A stretch of DNA of 64,000 nucleotides, from the NCBI GenBank assembly GCA_030015575.1, contig JASDDO010000006.1, positions 107,748,045 to 107,812,044 on the forward strand. The letters run 5' to 3'. This stretch comes from Agapanthus africanus. Taxonomy: Eukaryota > Streptophyta > Magnoliopsida > Asparagales > Amaryllidaceae. Below are positions 10,760-22,195 of the stretch, piece after piece (positions within the stretch are counted from its first letter, which is position 1; each line of letters starts with the position of its first letter). Both the position numbers and the translations under genes were made by a program. The notes beneath the pieces are model-generated. The model saw nothing but the letters and a program-made list of their open reading frames with translations, had not been told where the DNA came from and ran no database searches.

Positions 10760-12078
10760 ACGGGCTATTCTAAAAATGGTTTTAGCTGTTGGCCATTTAC
10801 TTTGAACATATTGCCTGAATGCTGATCTTGAATTTCGACAGAACCGTGCGGAAAAACAGTGCGCACAAGAAATGGGCCTGTCCATCGTGATTTCAACTTC
10901 CCAGGAAATAAATGTAGTCGGGAGTCATAGAGCAGAACCTTTTACCCTACGGTGAACGTTTTCCTAAGAATTGCCTTGTCATGAAAGACTTTCGTCTTTT
11001 CCTTGTACAGTTTGGCATTCTCGTACGCATCATTGCGTATCTCGTCAAGTTCGTTTAATTGAAGTTTTCGCGCATCGCTGGCTTTTTCTAAGTCGATATT
11101 GAGCTATTTGATTGCCCAAAAAACGCGGTGCTCTAATTCAACAGGAAAGTGACATGCCTTTCCAAATATGAGTCGGTATGGGGACATACCTAGGTTCGTT
11201 TTGAAGGATGTGCGGAATGCCCAGAGCGCGTCACTTAACTTCAACGACCAATCCTTGCGGTTATTGTTGACAGTCTTTTCCAAAATTTGTTTAATTTGTC
11301 TGTTAGAGACTTCAACCTGACCGCAAGTTTGAGGATGATAGGGTGTTGACAATTTGTGGCTGATGGAATACTTTTTCATTAGTGATTCAAAAGATCGGTT
11401 GCAGAAATGCGTTCCATTATCACTAATGATGGTGCAAGGCGTACCGAACCGAGAAAAAAATGTTTTCTTTTAAGAATTTTACGACAACCTTGTTTTCGTT
11501 GGTTCGACAAGGGATGACCTCCACCCATTTGGACACATAGTCCACAGCCAGCAAAATGTACAAATTCCCAAAAGAGTTTGGGAATGGCCCCATGAAATCA
11601 ATGCCCCAGAGATCAAAAATTTCTACAATCAGAATGGACTGTAGGGGCATTTGATTCCGTTTTCCAATCTTGCCCATGTGTTGGCATCGGTTGCAGGTTT
11701 TGCAGTATTCGAAAGCATCCGTGAAAAGTGTCGTCCAGTAGAAGCCGCTCTGCAAAAACTTTTCAGCTGTTTTTCTGGGTCCGAAATGGCCCCCGTAGGC
11801 TTGGTCATGGCAGAAGGACAAAACACTTCTTGTCTGAGAGTTAGAGATGCACCGTCTAATGATCTGATCAGGACAGTATTTGAATAGGTATGGTTCATCC
11901 CAGTAAAAGAATTTGACCCGGGAGAGAAATTTATTCTTGTCCTGATTCGGCCAAAAAGATGGTGTTTCTCCGGTGACTAGAAAGTTCACAATATCAGCGA
12001 ACCATGGTTCGCTTGATACGGAGAGAAGTTGTTCGTCCGGAAAATGCTCATTGATTGGAATTTCCTCATTTGGTGCAT
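10760..12078 (-). pseudogene. Athila integrase, 3' part of element F
   Basis: The C-terminal third of F pol. From the right it starts at the linker [12 protein letters not shown] and [11 protein letters not shown], then an HHCC zinc module ([11 protein letters not shown]...CKTCNRCQ) and the first catalytic Asp in [11 protein letters not shown]. After a frameshift near 11440-11460 the DNG and E motifs follow, with [17 protein letters not shown] around 11340-11300. The tail (10760-11103) encodes the [19 protein letters not shown] end and VNGQQLKPF. The frame joins F RNase H at 32256-32609 across element E, supported by the TGCAT duplication. It is broken, so not functional. Confidence 0.9.
12074..12078. 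repeat. target-site duplication of element E (left copy)
   Basis: TGCAT at 12074-12078 is repeated at 32256-32260. Removing 12079-32260 rejoins the RNase H end (HLSRIPNA) of F with its integrase start ([11 protein letters not shown]) in order, an independent confirmation of the insertion. Confidence 0.95.
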
Positions 12079-12959
12079 TGATTGGTTCGAAAGTGTGTGT
12101 GTTTGTAGTTAACCGCAATCAGAACGGTGTCGTGTGTAGCTAGACCGAGGTGAGTACGGGTCGTCCCCTGGGAAACGTGAAACCTTTTATTCTTACTTTT
12201 GATGTGTTGAGAAAGAGAGGAGGGATAAAGAATTTTGAAGAATGGTTTCTAGATCTACGTTAAGCAAGAATGCAAGAATATAGATCTAGATTTTTTTAGG
12301 GATGTAGTTAATATAAAAAGGGGGCTTGTAGGGTTCGTTAGGATTTAGTAGTCATGGACGATTAATTAAAAGTTACTCTTTTTATCCTTTAATAGATTTA
12401 AAAATAGAACGACGGTGATGCGTGTAGATTAGGGTTTCTGGAGTGAAAAGGAATCCCACTCTTAACCCTTATCTCGACACGGAACTCCGTTCATATCTAG
12501 GCTTTACCAAAACAATCATTAATCTAATCTCTAATCGCGGTCGGAACTAACAAAGAATTGTTAGCACGCTTGATTAAGATGTTAATGATTCTTTTGATAA
12601 AGTTCATAAACTTTATAGGACTTAAAAAGGGTTTAGGGATGTTCATCATCCATTAGCCTACCCTAATCCTACGAACCCTAACAAGCGGAGAATTACTCGC
12701 GCATGTTGGGAGAAGAAGAGATGGGGAGAGAATGCATAATTAAACTACGAAGAAATAGAATAAGAAAAAGAAAGCTACCTTTATTAATCAACAATATTCA
12801 TTACACTTGAATCCTTAGAAAATGATTACAATTTCTAGTTGCTTTTCGATCTCTTCTAAGGAGGTAGACGAACAGTTGATGATCAGCCTGGATGCGTGAG
12901 CCGTCTTGGACTTCGTGATCTCGTCGGCTTGATGATTTTTCCAAGAGGCTCTCGGTCCC

Positions 12960-12967
12960 TTTTTATA
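12960..12967 (-). promoter_or_regulatory. TATA box of the E LTR (3' copy)
   Basis: TATAAAAA on the minus strand, inside GACTATAAAAAGGGACC, in the GC-richer part of the LTR. The 5' copy has the same box at 31681-31674. It is the likely start of element transcription. Confidence 0.65.
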
Positions 12968-13056
12968 GTCCAAAAGCCAGAATGTTAGCTTCTAAAATTG
13001 GAAGCTAGTAGTAAAGATTCATCTCCCAAAATTTCAGCATCTAATCCCTCAATAAT

Positions 13057-13102
13057 GCCGCGGATCCACGGCCCAAGGGGGCTAAAGCCGCGGATCCGCG
13101 GC
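13057..13102 (-). promoter_or_regulatory. GC-rich double palindrome upstream of the E TATA box
   Basis: GCCGCGGATCCGCGGC at 13087-13102 is a perfect 16-bp palindrome. Its neighbour GCCGCGGATCCACGGC at 13057-13072 differs by one base. Together they form a tandem pair starting 90 bp upstream of the TATA box. The 5' LTR copy, about 31771-31817, is partly decayed but at the same distance. Confidence 0.6.
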
Positions 13103-13541
13103 CTTATCATCATGGCCGTTGATCAATTTTTTTGGGCTGCCTCGTAGTGACATTTGGCGATCCTTGGAACCTTCAGAATTTGGAAATCTTTTCGTGGTTG
13201 CTACCAGACTTGGTCTCCAAGTTTTGATTCTTAATTAGGCAAGTCTTCTTCAACAACTTGATTTGCTTAATTCAAGTCTTTGAAATATTCTGCACAACTT
13301 GGAAATATTCTACCCAACAACTCAAATAATATTTTGTAGACTTTGTCCTACTAGGATTTGGTCAATGAATTTATTTGCATACATTTTTCTACCAAATGCT
13401 AATTATAATATATCAACACATGGAAAATAGTATTTTTACACATAAACCCTCATATGTATGATATATTATAATAAAGTCCTTTTTTAATATGAAAATTGTA
13501 GGAAAAATGTAATACAACAGTGCAGTTTTATCAACTGAACA

Positions 13542-14033
13542 AATACCACCAAACTTATCTTTGCTCGTCCCGAGCAAACTAGTTTATTCAAGAGGAGAAA
13601 AAGAAAGGAGAAAACTAAGCACACTTTCGTAGGCAGACACGATTGCACTGAGCACATGCAATAAGCCGTTAAACCTCTAGGTGTCCCTAGTAGGAGGAGT
13701 GTTGTCTCCTGAGGGTTTTCAGCGGATTACACCCACAAAATCCTATAACAAAAGTGAGATGGTGAAATTTACATATAAAGATAAAAACCATAAAAGAAAT
13801 ACTTTGAAAATTTAGAGTTTCCAACTACACTAGCTTTTCGGTTGCCATGAGCCCTATCTTAATAGTCATGAAAAAATGTTAGAAATCACATTATCCCTCA
13901 ATAAAACATCGTCTTTATTCTTCATTCCTATCTTTGTTCGAAACATAGATCATATACCCCTATGTGTGTGAAATGGACATCCCTACACTCGGAGAATTCA
14001 ATTCAAGCTATCATACTCTTGTCCATCTACCAA
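13542..14033 (-). other. polypurine tract and 3' non-coding block of E (part 1)
   Basis: The polypurine tract AAGTTTGGTGGTATT abuts the LTR at 13542; one T interrupts the G run seen in G and K. Next to it is a perfect 8-bp stem with a 3-nt loop (TTTGCTCG TCC CGAGCAAA, 13560-13578), then a block shared with G (46700-46830) including CCCTAGTAGGAGGAGTGTTG. There is no coding frame. Element B interrupts the block at 14034. Confidence 0.8.
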
Positions 14034-14038
14034 AGTAC
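14034..14038. repeat. target-site duplication of element B (left copy)
   Basis: AGTAC at 14034-14038 is repeated at 24391-24395 on the other side of element B. Confidence 0.95.
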
Positions 14039-16240
14039 TGTTAGTTATATGTATGCCCTAGAGGCCATTACTGTACATAAGATGTATATTATAGTGGATG
14101 CTGGGACATATATAGGGAGGACTTTCTTGCTCGACATGATAGTATGCTATCAGGTTACTCTTTACCTTAACGTGTATACTGATTGTCTCTCTGTTACATG
14201 TTGGTAAAGCCCTTAGGATGTGTACTTGACTACCTAGACTATGATGCGGATCATACTAGTGGGGACATGGTAGTCCATAAGTACATCCTTCAAGGTCCCT
14301 AGTCGTGGGTGTATCGAGACGGGGCATCGATATACCAGAGTAGACTATCGTATACCTTTTCGACCCATACAGATGGGCGATGGATGATCCCATATCCATT
14401 GGTGTTTTACATCAGAGATGATATACGGGTGCTCAGTGGAGACTGGGTACACTGGACGGACTCGCCGAGAACTCCCAGATGGTATTATACCTTACGTCAG
14501 ATGGCAGTTCTCTGGTGACACCGGTACAGATTAGTCTGTGGACTCGAGATCGTCATAGAGTCTTGTGTGATTCCCACTGTGCTTTGATTTCCACCTTACC
14601 ACGTCCAAGAGGGCGTGCAAAACGGTGGTTTTTGGGTACAGTCCCGAATCACATAGAGGCAATGAGCGATAGGAGGGGATTCGTCTCTCCCGGTATAGGG
14701 AGTTGATGTTGCACTGTGTTCGATTGGCTATAACCGGAAATCCCTAGCCAAGGTTACTGAGATTTACTGGTAAGTGTTACCAGTAGTTTCTCGAACTGTT
14801 ATAGACCTCATATCGACACGACTTATCGAGCTACTAGGGTGTGACGTTTACCACCCCTAGGCGAGATATGCGACATATCAGACGAACAGACCGGACTGTA
14901 CGGTAAGTATTACTGGTTGGATTCACAGGAGTGTGAGCAGGATTGCTCGTTGATCTTCTGATCGCTCAATACCCGGATGTCCGTTACGTTTAGCAGACCG
15001 CTTGCGGCTTGTAGGTGTTTGATATGATCATCACCAGCTGCCGGCGTATTGACGAGTCTTTAGAGTCCTACACAGAGGTTTCCTCGCTGAAGCAAAATGA
15101 AATAGGAGCGCATATGAGATATGTACGGGACCGAGAATAATACCAGTATGTGATATTGTATTATATTATCGCGATTTGTATCATCGGACGGTTATATATG
15201 ATATAGCCGGGTTACCGAATCAAGTGTTGATTCGATACATTGATACACTTGATATTAGTCGGTTATATGCGATATGACCGGATCATTAAATCAAGTGTTG
15301 ATTTAACGATTTAATGTATAATTATATATTTGATATATTACTTTACATTAACTAGTATTGGTTCACTTAAGATGATTTTCTCACTTGATGTGCACATTGT
15401 ATATGTGATATATTTTTGTGCACTTGATTGTATCATGTTTGATGATACATGCAAACTTGGGTGTGTATGATTAAACCATGGTTATGTTAATAGTTAGGGT
15501 TTTGATTTACTTATTTATTTATTCTCTTTATTCATTTTGGCAAGAAATGAAATGGTGGCTTTGTTTGGATTTATCTTGAAGCTTCATGAAGCTTTGAAAG
15601 TCAAAACCATTTTGTTTCTTTCCTTAACCCAACCATTCAACTAAACCCTAGTTTAGTCTCTACACTTAACCATGGTTGCAATATGATAAGGGTCACTTGA
15701 TTTTCTATTTTAGTTAATTCATTTATCATATTCTTTCTTCTTCTTCTTCTTCTTCAAGATGAAGAAAACCTTTGCTACCTTCAATGGTGACTTGAGAAAA
15801 AGAGTGAGAAATCCAATTCTAAAGTGAACCCACTTCCTATTTCTTCATCCTCTGCCACTTACCTTGTAGTATAGGGTGTTTTCTTCACAAGTTTCATGAC
15901 TTGGTGAAGTTGGAGCTTGATCTTGAGTTGCCTCGACGTAGATCATCTTTGGCATCGAAGTCGACGACCTAGCCCGATCTTTTCTCCGATGAAACCACCG
16001 CGAGAGTCTAGGATTCCGATGGGTACAGCGGAGGGACGTCATCACGGAGCTAAAGAATGGTGGAGCGGATCTACAAAGGTTGTAGCCTCTTTCACTTAGC
16101 AGTAAAGTTATTTACTACTTGCATGCTTCACCTAATCTCTAGTTAACGATCTATATTAGGGTTTCTCGGCACCGGAAAAATTTGAAATTGGCATAGTTGA
16201 TGCCTTGTGAGACCTCATTTGTGTGCCTAGGAACCCTACG
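14039..16240 (+). repeat. 5' LTR of element B
   Basis: A 2,202-bp LTR that begins TGTTAGTTATATG and ends CCCTACG. The final base is G where the partner LTR has A, so the terminal CA is mutated in this copy. A TATA-like CATATATAGG lies about 70 bp from the start. It includes TCAAGTGTTGATT repeats near 15220 and 15290 and an imperfect CTT microsatellite near 15735. Confidence 0.95.
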
Positions 16241-16241
16241 G

Positions 16242-16253
16242 TGGTATCAGAGC
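16242..16253 (+). other. primer-binding site of element B (tRNA-iMet)
   Basis: TGGTATCAGAGC, one base after the LTR end, complementary to initiator tRNA-Met, as in element A. Confidence 0.95.
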
Positions 16254-16441
16254 TTAGCTAGAGCCTTAGGCGATGCGTAGACGATGTTAGAAGTCCGATC
16301 GAACCCGAAACCCTAATCCGAAACCCTTCTCTGTACAATTTTTCAAACTGGGATTTTTACGAATTAAAAATATGCAGAAAAATCAGCAGGGTATTTTAGG
16401 GATTACTGTGAAGCATGTGCTCATGATTCGTCTAAAGCGCG

Positions 16442-16482
16442 GCGGAACCGCGGCACGAACATGGCTCGTGCGGCGGTTCCGC
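16442..16482 (+). other. GC-rich leader hairpin of element B
   Basis: Arms 16442-16460 and 16464-16482 pair at 17 of 19 positions around a 3-nt loop. The left arm begins GCGGAACCGCGG. It starts 189 nt after the primer site, matching the hairpin of element A in position and composition although the sequences have diverged. Confidence 0.75.
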
Positions 16483-19350
16483 GGCCAAGTAGTCACATCA
16501 ACTTTTGGAAATTGCACAGTAATTCCTATCTTTTAGTGCTGTATTTTCTGGGAATTTAATATTTACTCAAGAGTTGAGTTTTCTGGGTTGTATTGGGGAC
16601 TCGGTGTTTCGATCGGGAAGTTTAACTTCGTCTGTGTTTTTCCGGATAATCTTAGAATATGTTAAAAAGTTCGACCGGATATAAATACCCAATTTTTCCC
16701 CTGTCGGGAAATTTCCAAGTGTTGGATCTTTCCATAGTTTAATGACGTTCTAAGTAGTGCAAGTAACGCGATGGTCCCTCTAGAAGACAACAAACCTTAA
16801 CTCGATTATGTGACCGTCTTGAACTGCCATTTGAACCTTAGGGTTTGGGGCAGTACGGTGTGCCACATGTTAGGCGTTGGCTTGACCCTTCTATGGCTGG
16901 ACCGTTGGTACTGAGGCATGAAGTGAATGTTTTTAAACTTATTTCAAGCGTTGAGCTGTTTCGGGAAAACATGGGTGTTTGATTGTTCGATCGGAAAGTT
17001 TAACATATTCTATTTTATCTGGAATGTGATACAATATTTGGAATCCACATGTTGTTATCAGATAACTGATTTGAATGTTATAAACATAGCAGTTTAGTCT
17101 CACTTGATCGGTTGCCACGGAATTTTGATGTGATCAAAAGCCCGTCGCAATCACGTAGCGTACGCGGATACTCGCCGGGTAAACTTAATAGACAGCCTCA
17201 CCCTATGGCCCCGACTGAGTGACTGTAGGAGAACCCCGCCACCGAAAGCATCCGTTCGGGTGCTTGCGGCAACGGTGTTCCGCCTTGGTGCACTTCGTCG
17301 ACGGTATCAGGGGTGCGACCGCCTACTGAAGTTTGCGACGAGCATTCGATCAGGATTTCGGGAATCTTGTTGAATTGTCCGACTTGATATTGAAAAGTGT
17401 TTTCGATTATGAGACTAAAATGCGGGGTTTATAATTGTTAGGCATGTGATGTCTAAGGAATTCAGATGGTTAGGCATGCGATGTCTAAAGAGTTTGCGGA
17501 TTCCAACTGTTGTAGTTTTACACTTTCTTTTCTGTGACCGTAAGTGTAATATGTGATATCGCCGGTTTCGTTGCTATATGTCAACGACAATTGGGATACG
17601 CATGTTTACTTACGTTGATGACATGTGATGTTATGTGTTGCTGGATATGTTTTATTGGATCGTCGTGTTTGAATAGCCGGGGTTTTTTTATGTGAGATGA
17701 GTGTTTTTCATTTTCATTCATGTAAAAACTTGTATGTAATATTCTTTTATTGGGGCACTTCATTGTTGCGGAAGATGTCACCATTTGTATATTATTTACT
17801 TTTCCGCACTAGGATAGACCCAAGGAGGAGGGCACAAGTAACCGGGTTCGGGAGTCCAGAGGGAAACCAACTCGAGGAGTCGTGTCCGGGTCTCCTAACT
17901 CTAGAATTGGTAGGGTTGCTTGCCGCTCTCGTAGGGGTCTAGGGGTGTGGGTTTGGCTATTCATCGCGACCGTGGAATCCGTGTTTTATACTGGCTCGTA
18001 TTAAAAACACGGACGTCCTAGTGTATCCAATGTTTCATATGTTTCTTCTGCTGCGATATCTGTGATGTGATCATGAGATGTTCTGTGATAAATACTGTAT
18101 ATAGTATATATGATATATTATATAGGCGTTACTTATGTTTTACACCCGCGCTAGCCCTGCCCCGCTCTGCCGTTAGTTACCTAACCTAACGGTGCACGAG
18201 GGGACATCGAGGCGAATGCGGATTGCATAAGTGTACGTCGTATTTATCTGTGATGCTTAGGTGGATATAAATGATGGGACTTCATTAATGTGATTAATGA
18301 AAGAAAAGAAACCTAAGATGTTGTGGAATCGAATTTCTAAATAAAACAGGTAGCTACAGTTCTTGCTTTGCATCGCGGTGTTCCTTGTAGAACATCCTGC
18401 ACCTTATTCGATAAGAAAAGGACCGAGATCCCTTCACCGGGAGTGACTCCTTTAGCAATAACTGGCAGATGCTACAACCCTCGGTTTGTCTTTTGATTGC
18501 TTCTATAGTTTTTGCTTTGCACAGCGATATATATGATATATCCCGCACCTCATTCGACGAGGAAAGGGCCGACGATCCCTTCACCGGGGGTGACCCCTTT
18601 AACAAAACTAGAAAAGCCTCAAAAACACTCCATTTTAAAATCATTTGATTCTACAACGATATCAAGTTCATTACGCAATAGGTTTTCAAAAAAACCTGTC
18701 GTAGCCCTCCGTCATTTCAGATAAGTAGTAGTTAGTATTCGTGCTACGTTTGTTGGCCTGCGTCAAGGCGTAGTGTGCGGTAGCTAACTAGTAATTATCT
18801 GCTTATGCATTTGATGCAGATTGGATTAGGGTAGTCGTGCGACTTTCTTGGCCTGCGTCAAGGGTCGTGCGGGTGGGTTTAATTCAATCAGGAAATGACG
18901 GGTTGAACTTGACTAGCGCACTATGGTTTGTTGGCCTGCGTCAAGGTCATAGGACGCTAGGGGCAAAATTATCGGAAATTTCAAGTGTTTAAATTTGCAA
19001 TGAGATTTCATACCTTCTATGAGATAGTTGGATCCCGATACCCGCTGCGAGTAATTGTTACTCCTAGGAGAGTTTTCCACATTATAATTAGCCGATCTAG
19101 TAGGTGTCTAGAAAGGTGTCAACGGGGTTACGCCTCTGGGAAAACGAGGTTTACTGTAATTAGGTCCGTGCGAAAGCACGGGGAACCTCCCTCAAAGTAC
19201 CGACACTGGCCTGGCTGAAAGATTGGCGAACTTGTACCGTGTAATTAATCCCGGCTAGTCTTTCCTTTTAGGGTTTGAAGGAAGATTTGATAAAAACACT
19301 GGGAGCCATTCTGATTAGATAAAATAATAACCAATCTGATCTTGCAAGAG
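16483..19350 (+). other. long internal leader of element B, no recognisable gag
   Basis: About 2.9 kb homologous to the leader of element A. It carries three copies of TTGGCCTGCGTCAAGG (near 18752, 18850 and 18930), matching the triplet repeats of A, and a duplicated segment with CCCTTCACCGGGRGTGACYCC (about 18429 and 18577). There is no capsid or CCHC frame. A pyrimidine tract ending in CCAG at about 19371-19384, just before the protease frame, resembles a 3' splice site, but no matching donor can be assigned. Confidence 0.55.
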
Positions 19351-19360
19351 CATACACTGA

Positions 19361-19705
19361 GTGTTTTCTTCTCTCTCTCTCCAGGTAGCGACCATATCAC
19401 GCCATAATCAAGATAATAAAACGGATATATTGACCGAACCCGCTTGTTATACTGAGCTGGGGAACGTTGGTCCCGCTCCAACTTATAAATGTTATAAGAC
19501 AGAGCAGGAAATAGGGGAATACCAGATTTCCCGTGCCGCCCAAACGAAGAAAGTGCATGATGATGCATCATCTTCGGGTGTGTTCGTTATAAAAAACTGT
19601 TTCTTAGTATCCTCTACGTCCTGGGTATTTGATACCGGATCAGGATCCCGCATATGTAATTTGTTACATAAGGCTACAGAAAGGAAGAGAACTGAGAACG
19701 GGTGA
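19361..19705 (+). pseudogene. copia protease remnant (element B)
   Basis: A 114-codon frame whose second half carries SSTSWVFDTGSGSRICN. This is the aspartic protease active site (D-T-G-S) in the usual copia setting, where a W[VI]LDTG[CAS]GSHIC motif follows gag. The first half has no CCHC knuckle; the ATG at 19361 lies inside the pyrimidine tract and may not be a true start. The frame stops before the end of a normal protease domain. It is better preserved than the copy in A, which has lost the frame through the active site. Confidence 0.75.
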
Positions 19706-19899
19706 TAAGTTTCATGAGGCAGAATACGGGGCAAGTGTTGCAGCCAAGTCTGTTGGTCACTGTCACCCTGTATTACCAATACATTGATTCTGAACAAATG
19801 CTATTAGATACCGAACCTGATATACAAAATCATATCAGTCTCTTTATTTATTAAAGAAGGATATAATTTTGTATTGTTGGATAATGTTTTGAACATTTC

Positions 19900-20800
19900 A
19901 TATATCAAGAGTTGATCGGTTCAGGCACGTTATCTAAAAGCATTGACGTTCTAAATCAAACTACAGTTCCTAGTATGTAGAAGACACACAAGAGGAATAG
20001 TTCAGAAATGAACGGATCCTTCTTGAGGTATTGTAGACTAGGTCATATCAATGCGACCCGACTAGCTAAGTTGCACATAGATGCATATTTAAATCTGTTT
20101 GAATTTACATCTTGTGAAAACTTGCCGGTCATGTCACAAAGATTAGATGGCCACAGCTCTGTTTGTTTGAAGCAGAGAAAGAGTTAGTGTACTCTTGGGA
20201 TGATACATGTTGATGTATGAAGGTCCCCTGTCTACACATGCCAAGACCGGTCCTTTATACTTCATTACATTCTCTGATAATCTCTCAAGATTCAGACATA
20301 TGTTTCTGTTGAAACACAAGTCCGAACCTTTTGTGATATTCACAGAGTATAAGTTAGAAGTAGAGAACTAAAATACGGGTATAAGTATTAGGTCCTTTGA
20401 TGTGATCAGGGAGGAGAATACTTGAGCACGGAAATCCTGGATTATTCTAAAGGAGAATGATATTCTCTCTCAGCATTACTCCTCCGTATACACCATAGCA
20501 CGATGGTATATCGGGGCGGAGCAATCACACCCTATATGATAAGGTGTGCTCTATGATGAGTACTACTGAGTTACCTATTTCCTTTTGGGAGTTATGCACT
20601 TATGAAGTTGCATACCTATTGAATAGGATTCTAATCAAATCAGTTGCCTACTGCTTCATATGTGATATGGAAAGGGAAGAGCCCATATCTTAAGTTGGTT
20701 AAGATTTGGGGTTGTCCGGGCTATGTCTAAAAGCATAATCCAGACAAGCTCAAGGCAAGGTCTGTTATATACAACTGGAAAGGTTACAGCTATACAAACT
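19900..20800 (+). pseudogene. GAG-pre-integrase and integrase remnant (element B)
   Basis: The segment starts with GTLSKSIDVLNQ and FLRYCRLGHINATRLAKLH (GAG-pre-integrase, about 19920-20090). Integrase core islands follow in shifted frames, ending near CGCPGY and NWKGYSYTNYS-like sequence at about 20710-20800. Stops and frameshifts are frequent. Integrase would insert the DNA copy; this one cannot be made. Confidence 0.75.
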
Positions 20801-21610
20801 ACAGCTGATGATTTGGAAGAACCAATGGATTCAATAGCTACCAACGAACCTCAGCCTCTTCGCCGATCTAGTAGGGTTCCTCACCCACCTGAGAGATACT
20901 TCGGTTTCTCTATGACAGTGGGAGCGAGGAATGCGTCATGAGATGATGACCCAACTAGTTTCGAGCTGGCCATCAAGAGTGGGACTCTGTAAGAATGGCT
21001 GGATGCTTAGCGATCTGAGATGGAATCCTTATACACCAACAAAGTATGGAAATTGGTTGCTTAATCTGAAGGGTTAAATTTCCATCAGGAGCAAGTATAT
21101 CTTGAGAAGATTACTTGCTGTGCATGGAAAAGTTGAGACTTTCAAATCTAGACTTGTTAAAGGTTAGCATCATAGACCAGTTGTGGCTAATGATGAAACC
21201 TTTTCTGGGGCCTATGCTTATGTCCATCCAGATCCTACTTGCCACGGCTACATACCGTGAGTACGATATCTGGTGGTTGGGTGTCATGACTGCTTTTTTA
21301 AAAGGGTGTTTTAGAAGTGAGCGTCTATAAGTACACAGCCAGAGGGCTTCGTAGACAGTGGGAGCAGTAGAAACGTGTGCAAGATGTTTTGTGTGATGAA
21401 GCAGGCATCACGGAGTTGGAACATCTGTTTTGATGTGGTAGTCAAAGAGTTTGACATCATCAAAATGGTTGATGAACCTTGTATATACGAAAGGGTAGTA
21501 GGGAGTATGGTAGTGATCCTCGTAGAGTACGTGGATGACATACTCTTGATAGGGAAGGAGTTTCCTATGCTACGCTCGGTCAATCTCCGCTTATCACAAT
21601 GATTCTCCAT
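20801..21610 (+). pseudogene. copia reverse transcriptase remnant (element B)
   Basis: Islands in two frames: EPQPLRRSSRVPHPPERYFG (linker before RT, about 20845-20900), EWLDA with SEMESLYTNKVW (about 20995-21050), SIQILLATATYREYDIWWLG with MTAFLKG (21217-21305) and LVEYVDDILLIG (catalytic YVDD, 21528-21554). These are the standard copia RT blocks in order. At least four frameshifts or stops separate them. Confidence 0.88.
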
Positions 21611-22180
21611 ATAGGGTCATAGTGATACCTCCTAAATCGTGGGTTTTGGATCTATGAGATAAATCTAATTGGATGTTAGGATACTCACTAGTTGTAGTGA
21701 GATGGTATCAGTTGATCCTGGGGAGAATCACTGGAAAGGTTCCACGGTGATAAGGACGACTGAAAGTCAATCACAGGCATTGTCTTTACCCTCAGTGAAA
21801 GGACGGTATGTTGGAAGAGTTCCAAGCTAGATACCGTGGCATACTAGACGATGAACGCAGGATACATCGCTATTTATGATGCTACCAAAGAGGCTGTCTG
21901 GATGTATATTTGTTAATGAGATGAACTTAGTTCCTCCCATTGTATGACAATAGAGTTGTGGCTATATGCCAAGGAACGTCCGTCCCATCAGTGATCCAAA
22001 CATATCCTAAGGCAGTATCACCTGATCATGGAGATGGTTGATCTCCAAGGAGATCGAGGTTAGGAGAGTAGACTCAGAGGACAACACGGCGGATCCACTC
22101 ACAAAGGCCTTTTCCCAGAGAGAGACTTTTATGGGATGGTTGAGTATGAGATACTGCAACTATTGCTATAGATGGCCCTA
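21611..22180 (+). pseudogene. copia RNase H remnant (element B)
   Basis: Short islands of the copia RNase H domain occur, including SKLDTVAY, TMNAGYIAI and, near the end, STHKGLF-type sequence corresponding to ADPLTKAF. Frames change repeatedly. Immediately downstream is the polypurine tract. Confidence 0.7.
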
Positions 22181-22195
22181 GTGCAAGTGGGAGAT
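22181..22195 (+). other. polypurine tract of element B
   Basis: GTGCAAGTGGGAGAT directly precedes the 3' LTR, identical in type to that of element A. Confidence 0.85.

Larger units (their letters stand above)
12079..13541 (-). repeat. 3' LTR of element E
   Basis: A 1,463-bp LTR that begins TGTTCAGTTG at 13541 and ends CCAATCA at 12079 in element orientation. A TATA box TATAAAAA lies at 12967-12960. A GC-rich double palindrome lies 90 bp upstream of it (13057-13102). The end region ACGGTGTCGTGTGTAGC is shared with G. Compared with the 5' LTR there are about 5 differences in the terminal 106 bases. Confidence 0.95.

Noticed and set aside
14309-14518. A 69-codon ORF recurring in sense in LTRs of the copia family (also 2093-2302, 22466-22675, 44018-44227)
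   Set aside because: It is tempting as a conserved small protein, but amino-acid changes are frequent among copies, and the homologous part of solo LTR H has lost the frame. Shared ancestry of the LTR explains it.
19371-19384. A splice acceptor before the protease of element B
   Set aside because: The pyrimidine tract and CAG fit, but no donor or spliced gag frame can be assigned, and the element is decayed.
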